The notes: generated from the sequence alone by a model not told the origin. Counted from the first letter of the stretch, positions 32,073 to 41,927 are shown. The stretch is 64,000 bases of DNA from JACPVF01 sp964502095 (GCA_964502095.1 CAZCUF010000001.1:248001-312000); one strand, 5' to 3'. Numbers and translations: made by a program.

Positions 32073-32462
32073 TCAACCTTGCAAGATCACGCTTTCGATC
32101 TCGCGCATCACTTGCTCTAATGCAGGAACGGCAGACGATTCGATGCTTCCATCAAGCAAATGTTTGTGGTTTGGAAACGTGGATATGTGTTTGTGATGCG
32201 CGGTGTTGTCATATCGAAACACAAGCGCGCCGTCGGCGCGCTGATAGTGATAGGCATACATAACTTTTTGAAGCGGCAGTCGCAGGTCAATTAATTCACG
32301 GAAGAACAGGGTGGAACCGTTACTAAACTCCACTTCACCGCGAATGAACCCAACCAGGTCGCCGCGCTTTTCCAGACTAACATCCGGCGATTCGACGAAC
32401 GGCAGACTAGCGATTAGGTCGAGAAGGTCTTGGAAATACTCCTCAATCAATTTTTGCCTCAC
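32073..32462 (-). CDS. TumE-like toxin (DUF6516)
   Basis: This 129-residue protein resembles TumE-type toxins of the DUF6516 family: EEYFQDLLDLIASLP, an acidic RGEVEFSNGSTLFFRELID strand region, and the conserved VMYAYHYQRADGALVFRYDN and HHKHISTFPNHKH blocks. The paired gene upstream overlaps it by 20 bases, as in toxin-antitoxin pairs. The family assignment is from remembered sequence features. A decayed copy of its 3' end occurs at 33478-33560. Confidence 0.75.
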   Translation of the reverse strand: MRQKLIEEYFQDLLDLIASLPFVESPDVSLEKRGDLVGFIRGEVEFSNGSTLFFRELIDLRLPLQKVMYAYHYQRADGALVFRYDNTAHHKHISTFPNHKHLLDGSIESSAVPALEQVMREIESVILQG

Positions 32463-32733
32463 GGAGCGATTGAAATTGATTTTCCAGCAACCTCAGCGCC
32501 GTGAGTTCCATGTTCCAGTCTATCGTTTCAACGGTCTCTTCCAATTTTCCGTCCTGCAATTTCTTCTCGAACTCCGCCGACGACATATTGGCGCGTTTTT
32601 CGAACCCGGCAATTCGTTCTTTTGTACGGGCAATGCCATGTTGCAAGGCCTTCAATTGGTTGCGGATCGCGACCTCCACCAACGGCTTGATCGATTCCTC
32701 GGCAGTCGTTTTGATCACAATTTCCTGTAGCAT
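32443..32733 (-). CDS. Putative antitoxin partner of TumE-like toxin
   Basis: This 96-residue protein is helical and charged, opening MLQEIVIKTTAEESIKPLV and ending with ELTALRLLENQFQSLRE. It lies upstream of and overlaps the TumE-like gene by 20 bases, the usual place for the antitoxin. The chosen ATG at 32733 follows GAAAGGA upstream. No DNA-binding motif is obvious, so the antitoxin role is inferred from position. The region 32734-32914 beyond it holds no gene, only the ruvB-end repeat. Confidence 0.6.
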   Translation of the reverse strand: MLQEIVIKTTAEESIKPLVEVAIRNQLKALQHGIARTKERIAGFEKRANMSSAEFEKKLQDGKLEETVETIDWNMELTALRLLENQFQSLREAKID

Positions 32734-32795
32734 GTCGAAATCCTTTCGTTCCGCACCATTATACAACTGGGCGGGAAAACCCACCCCTACAAATC

Positions 32796-32872
32796 ACAAC
32801 AACCTCGGCTGGCCCTCTTCCACATAATCCAACCCCAAATGCTCATACGCGGACTTGGTGGCGACGCGTCCC
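32796..32872. repeat. Direct repeat of the ruvB 3' end, copy A
   Basis: These 77 bases match the last 25 codons of ruvB (34293-34370 region) with a single mismatch. The minus strand reads the RuvB tail including GLDYVEEGQPRLL and a stop. A 13-base match to the DUF2905 start region (GCCGAGCATCAGG) follows directly, hinting at recombination between these parts. Confidence 0.85.
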
Positions 32873-32914
32873 TGCCGAGCATCAGGGCGAAGGCGGTGGA
32901 TGGATTCCACAATT

Positions 32915-33118
32915 TCAATTTCCACGTTCGTAGGGCGCTACAATCTGCACATCCCCTATTGGATAATGCTTCAGATTTCTTGTTATTACCTCCGCACCAG
33001 CAACAAAAGCGGTTGCGGCAATGAGCGCGTCTGCCAATTCCATCTTCGTGGTGGGTCTATGCCGATTCAAATATTCGCCCGCCTTGTGCGCGATGATCTC
33101 GTCCACTTCCAGTTTCAT
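32915..33118 (-). pseudogene. VapC-type PIN toxin remnant, N-terminal half missing
   Basis: The reading frame of 67 residues contains the second half of a PIN-domain nuclease: KMELADALIAATAFVAGAEVITRNLKHYP, with the conserved Asp-Ala-Leu-Ile and Thr-Arg-Asn motifs. The first half, with the N-terminal catalytic Asp (as in LVDTNVL), is absent. Its upstream end overlaps the vapB-like frame. It looks like a deletion that joined vapB to the end of vapC, so toxin activity is unlikely. Confidence 0.75.
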
Positions 33119-33380
33119 CCGAGTCGGTCCGCGTCGAATCTAAACGATATCCTTTGCGAATTTCGCGCACATACCGCAGCGAATCGGCGGAAATATCGGT
33201 GCGATCCGCCCACATCCCAAAACTTTCTGCCAATGCTTCGCGAATCTTCTCGATGGGAGTAACAACCATACGCCCCAATTTATCGACCGTGATCGCAACC
33301 TCCTGCCCTGCAGGCAAGGCTTTGCGAAATTCATCGGGAATGCTCAACGTATATTTTTGAGTGATCTTCGTAACGACCAT
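33057..33380 (-). CDS. AbrB/SpoVT-like antitoxin (VapB type), extended 3' end
   Basis: From the ATG at 33380, preceded by GGAGG, this encodes 107 residues. The first 45 form a swapped-hairpin AbrB-type DNA-binding domain (MVVTKITQKYTLSIPDEFR). The middle part (EKIREALAESFGMWADRTD) is typical of VapB antitoxins that bind PIN toxins. The final 24 residues (after RLDST) read through the remnant of vapC in another frame and are probably not native. The antitoxin may still repress its own promoter. Confidence 0.75.
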   Translation of the reverse strand: MVVTKITQKYTLSIPDEFRKALPAGQEVAITVDKLGRMVVTPIEKIREALAESFGMWADRTDISADSLRYVREIRKGYRLDSTRTDSDETGSGRDHRAQGGRIFESA

Positions 33381-33410
33381 TCGAACCTCCGATATAACAC
33401 CATTATACAA

Positions 33411-33477
33411 CTACAACAACCTCGGCTGGCCCTCTTCCGCGTAATCCAACCCCAAATGCTCATACGCGGACTTGGTA
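33411..33477. repeat. Direct repeat of the ruvB 3' end, copy B
   Basis: About 67 bases match the ruvB 3' end (34291-34357) with three mismatches. It is followed directly by a fragment matching the DUF2905/TumE junction (33478-33560). Confidence 0.85.
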
Positions 33478-33560
33478 ACGGGCGGTCAATTCCATAGTCA
33501 ATCTTGCAACATCAGACTTTCGATCTCGCGCATGACCTGCTCTAATGCAGGAACGGCATA
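33478..33560 (-). pseudogene. Remnant of the DUF2905 start and TumE 3' end
   Basis: About 80 bases resemble 32051-32135: the beginning of the DUF2905 gene and the end of the TumE-like gene, including the run CTTTCGATCTCGCGCAT. Several mismatches and a missing reading frame show decay. It is joined to copy B of the ruvB 3' end. Confidence 0.75.
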
Positions 33561-33565
33561 GGCTT

Positions 33566-33585
33566 GTCCTGAGTCTGTCGAAGGA
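33566..33585. repeat. Dispersed short repeat, intergenic copy
   Basis: The sequence GTCCTGAGTCTGTCGAAGGA matches the repeat in the ruvB start (35301-35320) and resembles that in queA (28258-28279). It lies between the TumE remnant and the Doc gene. Confidence 0.7.
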
Positions 33586-33616
33586 AAGACTTTGAGAGGG
33601 CGTTTATTGTCGGGCA

Positions 33617-34003
33617 TTACGATAACCTGGTAATATGGCCGCTCAACCATTTGGTCAAAACGTGACGATCAACTTCGCCAGAAGCAACGCCGAGAATAAT
33701 TTCTGCTTGTTCGTCTACGCTGGCAGAGATCTCACAGCCGTTGTGCATGAGGAATGCTTCCATCGCCGCGTGGCCTGTGCGTTTGTTCCCATCAACGAAA
33801 GGATGATTTTGAATCAACGAAAACCCAAGGGCAGATGCTTTCTCTACAATGGTTGGATATAGCTCTTCGCTGTTAAATGTCATGCGCGGTTGGGCTATTG
33901 CTGATTCCAGCGCGCCCAGATCGAGAATTCCCACCGAGCCGCCCGATTGTTCCATCACACGGCTGTAAATTTCCAATACTTCTCCCACCGTCAAGTACCT
34001 CAT
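33617..34003 (-). CDS. Doc-type Fic toxin
   Basis: This 128-residue protein is a Doc-like Fic domain, a family that modifies target proteins by transferring phosphate or AMP. The active-site motif HPFVDGNKR is at residues 67-75 and is complete. The N-terminus (MRYLTVGEVLEIYSRVM) is typical of Doc. Its start abuts the stop of the 65-residue partner gene, an arrangement expected of an antitoxin-toxin pair. The motif appears intact, so the toxin is probably functional. Confidence 0.93.
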   Translation of the reverse strand: MRYLTVGEVLEIYSRVMEQSGGSVGILDLGALESAIAQPRMTFNSEELYPTIVEKASALGFSLIQNHPFVDGNKRTGHAAMEAFLMHNGCEISASVDEQAEIILGVASGEVDRHVLTKWLSGHITRLS

Positions 34004-34201
34004 TTACGCCAGTCGTTTGTACAATTCTGCGTTTTTACTCAAAACACGTTCTACAATTTTTTGAAAGTCATCCAGCGGGCGAGTAAGCAATTCTTCCAAA
34101 CTGGCGCGCACCAATTCCTCGGGCGGAACATGAAAACGCTCGGCAAGTTCTTGTAGTTTTTTGACTCGTTCATCGGGTAGGGTAATGGTAAATGTGTTCA
34201 T
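34004..34201 (-). CDS. Antitoxin of the Doc module
   Basis: This 65-residue protein opens MNTFTITLPDERVKKLQELA, a short beta-strand followed by helices, as in ribbon-helix-helix DNA-binding antitoxins. It directly precedes the Doc gene with no gap. The strand motif suggests it binds DNA to control the operon while the C-terminus (SKNAELYKRLA) blocks Doc. No Phd-like motif is visible. Confidence 0.75.
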   Translation of the reverse strand: MNTFTITLPDERVKKLQELAERFHVPPEELVRASLEELLTRPLDDFQKIVERVLSKNAELYKRLA

Positions 34202-34290
34202 AATTTGCCTGCTTTCTCTATGAGCAAATTATACCTTGTCCAACCACAGTTACACGCTGCGCCGTCGTTCCAACGTTTCGATGTTTCCGT

Positions 34291-35334
34291 CTACAACAAC
34301 CTCGGCTGACCCTCTTCCACATAATCCAACCCCAAATGCTCATACGCGGACTTGGTGGCGACGCGTCCTTGCGGGGTGCGGTCTAAAAAGCCAAGTTGCA
34401 AAAGATACGGCTCGACCACGTCCATGATCGTATCCTGCTCTTCGCTGATGGATGCGGCGATGGTGTTCAAGCCCACAGGCCCGCCTCCGTATTTTTCGAT
34501 GATCGTTTTCAGCACGCGGCGATCCACATCGTCGAGTCCGAGGGGATCAACTTGCAACAAATCCAACGCTTCTTTCGCCACCTTGCGCGTGACCGTCCCA
34601 TCCGCACGAACTTGGGCGTAGTCACGCACGCGTCGCAACAGACGGAGCGCGACGCGCGGCGTCCCACGGGCGCGGCGGGCGATCTCTTCGATTCCATCTT
34701 CAGAGACTTCCACTTTCAACAATTTCGCAGCGCGCGAGACGATGGCCTGCATCGCGTTCAAATCATAGTAATCCAGCCGATAGACCGCGCCGAAGCGCGC
34801 CCGTAACGGCGCGGTGACCAGGGCCAGCCGCGTCGTCGCGCCCACAACCGTGAAGCGCGGCAGTTTGAGGCGAATGGAGCGAGCCGAGGGTCCCTTGCCG
34901 ATGACAATATCCAGCGCGAAATCTTCCATCGCGGGGTAGAGCACTTCCTCCACCGCGCGTCCGAGGCGGTGCACTTCATCAATGAACAACACATCGCCCG
35001 CGCGCAAGTTGGTGAGGATGGCCGCCAAATCGCCGGCGCGCTCGATGGCAGGCCCTGCCGTCACTTTGACGTTGACGCCCATCTCATTTGCAACGACGTG
35101 CGCCAGAGTCGTCTTACCGAGGCCGGGCGGCCCATAAAATAAAACATGATCCAGCGCCTCGCCGCGGTGTTTGGCCGCGTCGATGAGGATCGAAAGATTT
35201 TCCTTCACTTGATCCTGGCCGATCAAATCCGCCAGTTTCTGCGGACGAAGCGCGTTATCCACCTGATCGCTGGGTTTGGCTTCAGGGTCGAGAGGGCGTT
35301 GTCCTGAGTTTATCGAAGGGCGAGGCTTTGGCAT
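34291..35334 (-). CDS. ruvB: Holliday junction branch migration ATPase RuvB
   Basis: This 347-residue AAA+ motor drives branch migration with RuvA. It shows Walker A GPPGLGKTTLA, Walker B LFIDEVHRL, the GATTR sensor and the C-terminal winged helix (PRVALRLLRRVRDYAQ and LGFLDRTPQGRVAT). The start at 35334 is chosen because it follows the stop-containing gap and gives a family-like length. The first residues, PRPSINSGQRPL, are encoded by a dispersed repeat (35301-35320), so they are not conserved. The 3' end is duplicated twice to the left. ruvA and ruvC are not adjacent. Confidence 0.94.
   Translation of the reverse strand: MPKPRPSINSGQRPLDPEAKPSDQVDNALRPQKLADLIGQDQVKENLSILIDAAKHRGEALDHVLFYGPPGLGKTTLAHVVANEMGVNVKVTAGPAIERAGDLAAILTNLRAGDVLFIDEVHRLGRAVEEVLYPAMEDFALDIVIGKGPSARSIRLKLPRFTVVGATTRLALVTAPLRARFGAVYRLDYYDLNAMQAIVSRAAKLLKVEVSEDGIEEIARRARGTPRVALRLLRRVRDYAQVRADGTVTRKVAKEALDLLQVDPLGLDDVDRRVLKTIIEKYGGGPVGLNTIAASISEEQDTIMDVVEPYLLQLGFLDRTPQGRVATKSAYEHLGLDYVEEGQPRLL
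35301..35320. repeat. Dispersed short repeat in the ruvB N-terminal codons
   Basis: GTCCTGAGTTTATCGAAGGG matches the intergenic copy at 33566-33585 at 17 of 20 bases and encodes the PSINSGQ part of the RuvB N-terminus. Confidence 0.7.
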
Positions 35335-35353
35335 GGCGTGATTATAACCCGAC

Positions 35354-35385
35354 AAAAAGGCCTCCCGGATAAAGTTCGGGAGGCC
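35354..35385 (-). terminator. Terminator of the MacA-like/ABC operon
   Basis: A perfect 9-bp stem (GGCCTCCCG / CGGGAGGCC) is followed by TTTTTG on the minus strand. It lies between the membrane-fusion lipoprotein gene and ruvB, so it ends the export operon. Confidence 0.88.
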
Positions 35386-35414
35386 GCACAATTTTTGTCC
35401 GCGTTCTTCGCGCT

Positions 35415-36527
35415 TTATTTCGCCGGCTCGAACGTGAGCTCCACGGTCATCCCCCACAGCGCGCGTGGGTCGATTTGATTCACTTTCACCTTTACTTCGT
35501 AAAGAATATCGCCGCCCTGAGTCGTTGAGGCCTGCGCGATATCGTCCACCACACCCGTCATCGTGAGGCCGGGCAAAGCATCCGCAGTCATGCTAACGGT
35601 TTGGCCTTTACTGATGTTGACGATATCGAGTTCGGTCAAATCGCTGGTTTCCGCGTACCATATGCGGGTGTCTGCGATTTTAATGGCCCATGATTCCGGG
35701 CCAGCCTGATCGCCAGATTCAACATTCAACGCCATGACCGTACCATCGAACGGCGCGGTAATGACGAAGTTCGCCAGGTTCGCCTGTGCGGCCGCGAGCC
35801 TGGCCTTGGCCAGCGCCAGTTCATCTGTATTCGGACCGTTCTGCGTGAGATCGTATTGATATTTGGCTTCGGCTTCAGCGGCCAGAGCGGCATCCAGATT
35901 GGCGCGCGGCACGTCGCGTTCGCGCATGGTCGATTCCAAATTCTTGACCGCGATATCGTAATCGCTTTGCGCATGATCGAGTTTGTCCTCGGCGTCTCTA
36001 TAATTCGGGTCATTGCGATTCAAGTTTTTGTATCGATCGAAGGTTTGCTGGGCCTGATCGAGATCGGTCTGGCGATCTTGCACATCGTCCTGGCGGTCTT
36101 CGATGCGATTCTCGATATCACGCAGATTCAGGTCGTTCCATTTTTTCTGGGCGGTCTCGCGCACTTTTTGCGCGTCCATGTATGCCAGCCAAAGCCTGGC
36201 GCGTTCGGCGCCGGCGCTTCTCATCAGCGAGTCATATGCCTGTTGTGCGGCGACCAACTCAGCCTGAGCCTGATTCGAGTTTGTCAATTGCAGAAGTACA
36301 TCTCCTGCTCTGACACGATCCCCAACCTTGACGTTCACATCCTGAACCACGCCATGCGCCAAAAAGGACAGGCTCGCGGCGTTCCCCGGTTTGAGATGCC
36401 CCTCGGCGATGACTGTGCCCGAGGGAATCGGCGTTGCGGCAACGGGAGCCGGCGTTCCCTGCGCGCAAGCCGAGAGCAACAGGACGGCGGTCAACATCAG
36501 CAAAACGATTCTCGATTTTTGTTTCAT
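35415..36527 (-). CDS. MacA/HlyD-like periplasmic adaptor lipoprotein
   Basis: This 370-residue protein has a lipoprotein signal peptide (LLLSAC near residue 21), a biotinyl-lipoyl-like half motif at each side (GVVQDVNVKVGDRVRAGDVL and VITAPFDGTVMALNVESGDQAG), a long alpha-helical hairpin (about residues 95-235, charged) and a beta-barrel end. This is the layout of membrane-fusion proteins of MacAB-type exporters. It closes the operon of two ABC ATPases and a FtsX-like permease. The start at 36527 removes five residues before the signal peptide. Confidence 0.9.
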   Translation of the reverse strand: MKQKSRIVLLMLTAVLLLSACAQGTPAPVAATPIPSGTVIAEGHLKPGNAASLSFLAHGVVQDVNVKVGDRVRAGDVLLQLTNSNQAQAELVAAQQAYDSLMRSAGAERARLWLAYMDAQKVRETAQKKWNDLNLRDIENRIEDRQDDVQDRQTDLDQAQQTFDRYKNLNRNDPNYRDAEDKLDHAQSDYDIAVKNLESTMRERDVPRANLDAALAAEAEAKYQYDLTQNGPNTDELALAKARLAAAQANLANFVITAPFDGTVMALNVESGDQAGPESWAIKIADTRIWYAETSDLTELDIVNISKGQTVSMTADALPGLTMTGVVDDIAQASTTQGGDILYEVKVKVNQIDPRALWGMTVELTFEPAK

Positions 36528-36563
36528 GTCCAATCCTTTCAAACGATCTTCGGCAAATGATTT

Positions 36564-38989
36564 CTATTCGTAAGCGAGCACTTCGCGGATGGTCATGCGC
36601 GCCGCGTTGCGCGCCGGTAATATCGAAGCCAGCGCGGATAACACCAGCACCAGGCCCAGCCAGATGCCGTATCCGGTGAATGTAAAAATGACATCAATAG
36701 GCGCTTCAAAGACAGCCAGGCTCACAATAGTCGCAAGCAAATAGGTAAACGGAATCGAGAGAATGACTGCCAGTACAAATGAGATCAGGCCGATCACAAC
36801 GCCCTCGGCAATGACTGTACGCATGACCGCGCGGTCGTCCGCGCCGATGGCGCGCATAATGCCGATCTCGCGCGTGCGTTCGAGCACGTTCATGCCCATT
36901 GTGCCGGTCAGCCCCATGGCGCCCACAATGGCGGTCAGGACCGCCATGATCAACAGGAAAGTGACCAGTATGCTCAAACTTTCAACGGCCGTATCGAGCG
37001 AGGCGCGGCCCGCTTCGGCTTGAAGTACTTTGAAACCGCGCTCCCGCAGGCTGGTATCGAGCAGTTCCGCCATGTGATCCTGATCGGGCCGGTCATGGCG
37101 ATCTGTCACCACGCGGAATGAAACGGCCTGGTTGGCCTGATCGTTCTTATGCGCGAGATAATCGTAGGTTGCATAACCCAGCACGCCTTCACGGTTGACG
37201 AATTTGAAAATGCCCACTACCTGCCAGTCTTCGTCCCGGCCGTTGATTTTCATATGCAAATAATCGCCCGGCCTCAAGCCTGGATATTCGGTGAGAATAT
37301 TTTCACTCACCGCGATCTTTTGTTGGTCGCCGGCCTGCACCCATCGTCCTTGTATCACAATCGGTTGTACCAGGTCGCTTCCCGCCGGAGGTCCAAAGAT
37401 ATTTATGCTCCCCAGCGCGTTATTATTTTTATCCAGCAGATCCGCGCTGACGAATTGCCAGCCTTCGGTGCGCACCACGCCGGGAATCTGCAACGCGATC
37501 TGATTCACTTCGTTCAGGCGATAAGGCCGGTCGAACGTGATCGAAACATCCGCCAGAAAATATCTGGCAATGGCATTCACGTAATCGTTGAGCGTGACGC
37601 GCACGTTGAATACTGCGATGAATATCGCGCCGCCCATCGTCAGCGTGAAGAGAGTCAACAGCAGGCGCTTCCGCCGCCGGAACGTGTTGCGCAGTGAGAT
37701 GATGAACGGCCGCGGAACGTGAATCCCGCGCGCCGCAAGCAGACGGGTCGCCTGCACCATCATCCAATCGAACCAATGCACCCGTGTCTGTTGTTCTTTG
37801 ACCGGGTTCTCGTCCTGGGCAAGGTCTCCGCTGATGGCGCGCAGTACCGTGACGCGCGAGCCGTTGATGACCGGCCATAATCCCGCCGCGAGCGTGACCA
37901 CCAATCCCACCAGAATCTGAATCAACACAGCCAGCGGCACAATACGATAGCCGAGAATATTGAAATTCAAATTATCGGCCATGAACAACGCCAGCTCGTA
38001 CGCGCCCTGCGCGCCCAGCGGGATGGCGATCAATAAAGCCAGCAGGCCGAAAGATAAAATCAGGATCAGATACATCAAGAGGACCTGGCGACTGCGCCCG
38101 CCCACCAGCTTGATCACCCCGATATAGCGCAAATGCTGGGCCAACAACGCGTTGAGCGTGTTGGCGATCAGGGAACTCGATAAAAACAGAATCAAAATTC
38201 CCAACGCCATCAGAATGCCCAGCACCGCGTTGACCGTCGCCGCTAGCGGATGCAAATGTGATTCGGCGAAGCGCAGGCGCGCCACCGGCGTGCCGTTCCT
38301 CTCCAGCTTATCCTTGATCTCCGCGCCTACGGCGCGAATATGAGCAATATCGTCGTTGCCGCTCGAAACTGTGACGTACATGCGGTTGAATAAATCGGAT
38401 TGCTTCAAATAGGGCAGACTACTGCGCGAGATGTACGCGTACGGCGCCGCCAGAAAATCTCCTGCACCCATGGCTACATCCTGCACGATGCCCACTACGC
38501 GCATACTCGTGACGGTGTCGTCCGGCAGTTGAAATTCGAGCATGTCGCCCACCTGCACGTTCAAGCGTTTCAACGCGTCGCGCTCCAGCACCACTTCGCG
38601 CTTGTCGGGAACGCTCTTCCCCTCCACCGGTTGAAGCAGGTTGATCTTATTTTTCTTGAAATCATCGAACGCCACCGCGTCCAATACGGTCCACTTCGCG
38701 GTGCCGGGCAACCGCACGCGCACACTGACCACGCGCCGCGCTTCGGCGTCCTGAACACCCTGGGTATTGCGAACCATGCTCAATACATCGTCGTTGAAAT
38801 CCGTTGTGCGCAGTTCGACATTGGACGGATTATTGGCCGCGTATGAGGCGCTCATATCGTGGGCAATGATCGCATACGTGCCCGCGATCACGCCGATGGA
38901 AAAAACGCCCACCGCGATGGAAAAGACCACCAGCAGGGTGCGGGAGATGTTATCGTACAGATCGTGAAAGACTTTTCGCCAGCGAGGTC

Positions 38990-38993
<4 letters not shown>
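36564..38993 (-). CDS. FtsX-like ABC permease, long (MacB/LolC type)
   Basis: This 809-residue permease has one N-terminal membrane helix (about residues 18-40), a large extracytoplasmic domain, then two blocks of FtsX helices (about 255-380 and 670-805) with a second soluble domain between. The ending MTIREVLAYE is typical of FtsX permeases. Two FtsX blocks in one chain suggest that it can form the membrane core alone. It overlaps the upstream ATPase gene by 4 bases and precedes the adaptor lipoprotein. Substrate unknown. Confidence 0.9.
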
Positions 38994-40158
<1,165 letters not shown>

Positions 40159-40162
<4 letters not shown>

Positions 40163-40929
40163 TTCCCACGCTTCTTTCCGGACCTGTTACCCGGTTCCGT
40201 TGCGCGGACAATCTCCCCGTCCGCCAGAGTCAGATGCCGCGTGAAGCGCGGCGCGAGCGAATTATCGTGCGTCACCATGACAATCGTCTTGCCCTGTTCG
40301 CGGACCAGCTGTTCGAACACTTCGAAGATGTGATCGGCAGTGAACGAATCCAAACTGCCGGTGGGTTCATCGGCCACGAGGATCGGCGGATCGTTGGCGA
40401 GCGCGCGCGCAATAGCCACACGCTGTTGTTGTCCGCCGGAGATATACGCGGGCAGTTTATTGGCATGTTCCTCGAGTTCCATGATGCGCAACAGATCGAG
40501 AGCGCGTTGGCGCGCTTGTTTGGGATTGAACCCGCCGCACAGATCCATCGGCAGGGTAATGTTATCGACGAGAGTCAGCATCGGCAGAAGCTGGAACGAT
40601 TGATACACCACACCCATATTTTTCCCGCGCCACAATGCGCCTTCATCCTCGTCCATCGAATGAATGGATACCGAAGCCCCGTTGGTTCGCGCCAGCACTT
40701 CGCCCGATGTGAGATGATCCACACCTGTGATCATATTCAGCAATGTGGATTTGCCCGCGCCGGATTTTCCAACGATGCCGAGAAACTCCCCTTTCCGAAT
40801 TTGCAGGTCGATGCCCTTCAGCGCGTCGAATTCACCCGCCGCTGTGGAATAGACTTTGACCACTGCGCGCAGTTCGATAATGGACGAATCGTTGGAAGAG
40901 CGGACAACAGGCATGGAATGAACCGTCAT
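40159..40929 (-). CDS. ABC transporter ATPase (LolD/MacB type)
   Basis: This 256-residue ATPase has all motifs intact: Walker A VGKSGAGKST, the signature YISGGQQQR, Walker B LVADEPTGSLD and the H-loop histidine in VTHDNS. It opens the operon with the permease, the cNMP-domain ATPase and the adaptor. It overlaps the next gene by 4 bases. A hairpin with a T-tract lies between its start and any upstream promoter (40981-41009). The presence of one intact and one degenerate ATPase suggests a heterodimer. Confidence 0.94.
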
Positions 40930-40980
40930 TTCAATCGCATGGAACGCATACGTTTATTTCAACCGCTCATAAAAGCTGGC

Positions 40981-41009
40981 AAACAAAAACGGCTGCCTCA
41001 GCAACCGTT
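40981..41009 (-). terminator. Terminator-like hairpin in the leader of the ABC operon
   Basis: On the minus strand a 9-bp stem (AACGGTTGC / GCAGCCGTT, one G-T pair) with a four-base loop is followed by TTTTGTTT. It lies 52 bases upstream of the first ATPase gene, between the likely promoter and the start codon, which would make it an attenuator if transcribed. It may instead end an unseen short transcript. The remainder of 40930-41272 contains the 41146-41233 repeat and no gene. Confidence 0.6.
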
Positions 41010-41145
41010 CGCATGACGTGCCGTGCGCACTGATTTTACACTGCCATCCAATTGTGTCAATTTGCGCAAAATAAGATTCTGATTAGAAGAATCCGACTGA
41101 TAAATATGACGGTTTTGTTATACAGGGCTGTTCTGTTGCAAGGAT

Positions 41146-41233
41146 GTCATTGCGATGGCTGGTGATTTCGATACGCTCGCAAACTGCGCTCGCTACTCAA
41201 CCACCAGCCCGAAGCAATCATCTCGCAGTGACA
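41146..41233. repeat. Palindromic dispersed element upstream of upp (88 bp)
   Basis: The element is bounded by near-perfect inverted ends TGTCATTGCGA and TCGCAGTGACA, with an inner inverted pair GGCTGGTG (41157-41164) / CACCAGCC (41202-41209). It includes TTTCGATACGCTCGC and GCTACTCAACCACC, and GAAGCAATC as in the 27960 repeat. No coding frame is visible. A TATAAT (41241-41246) just beyond it may serve upp. Confidence 0.8.
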
Positions 41234-41272
41234 GAGCAGATATAATAAAGTAACTCTTACAGGAGAATGTAC

Positions 41273-41899
41273 ATGTCCAACGTCCACGTATCCAATCATC
41301 CCCTGATTGCCCACAAACTCACCCGCTTAAGAGATAAGAACACCGAGCCGAAGAAATTCCGCGAGTTCGTGCGCGAGATCGCCGCGTTGCTCGCCTACGA
41401 AGCGACGGCGGATCTGGCAGTCAGGCCGCGCGAACTGGAAACTCCGCTCGCAAAAATGACCGGTTACGAACTCAAAGAGAAGATCGGCCTCGTGCCGATT
41501 CTGCGCGCCGGGCTGGGCATGGTGGAAGGGGTTTGGGAATTGATGCCGAGCGCCGAAGTCTGGCACATCGGTTTGTATCGCGATGAACACACACTGCGGC
41601 CCGTTGAGTATTACAACAAGCTCCCCACCGAGCCAACCGTCTCTGTCTGTTTGATTCTCGACCCGATGCTTGCCACAGGCGGCTCGGCCACCGCAACAGC
41701 AGATGTGCTCAAGCGCTGGGGCGTGAAGAAGATCAAGTTCGTGGGGCTGATCGCCGCGCCGGAGGGCCTCCAGGCCATGCAAAGCGCGCATCCCGATATT
41801 CCGATTCATCTTGCCGCCATTGACGATCACTTGAACGAACATGCTTACATCGTCCCCGGTTTGGGCGATGCGGGCGACCGTCAATTCGGGACAGGTTAA
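41273..41899 (+). CDS. upp: Uracil phosphoribosyltransferase
   Basis: This 208-residue enzyme salvages uracil to UMP. It shows the family start SNVHVSNHPLIAHKLTRLRD, the PRPP loop DPMLATGGSA (near residue 130) and the uracil-binding end AAIDDHLNEHAYIVPGLGDAGDRQFGT. The ATG at 41273 is chosen because AGGAG lies 7 bases upstream; the ATG at 41267 would overlap the ribosome binding site. A TATAAT sits 27 bases before the start, directly after the palindromic repeat. Confidence 0.96.
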   Translation: MSNVHVSNHPLIAHKLTRLRDKNTEPKKFREFVREIAALLAYEATADLAVRPRELETPLAKMTGYELKEKIGLVPILRAGLGMVEGVWELMPSAEVWHIGLYRDEHTLRPVEYYNKLPTEPTVSVCLILDPMLATGGSATATADVLKRWGVKKIKFVGLIAAPEGLQAMQSAHPDIPIHLAAIDDHLNEHAYIVPGLGDAGDRQFGTG

Positions 41900-41927
41900 G
41901 GCCACAATCGTTTTTTGGAAATGAAAC

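Noticed and set aside
32796..32872. A true short gene coding for the RuvB tail
   Set aside because: The frame can be read with a GTG start but codes only for a duplicated RuvB end without fold or ribosome binding site; it is a repeat.
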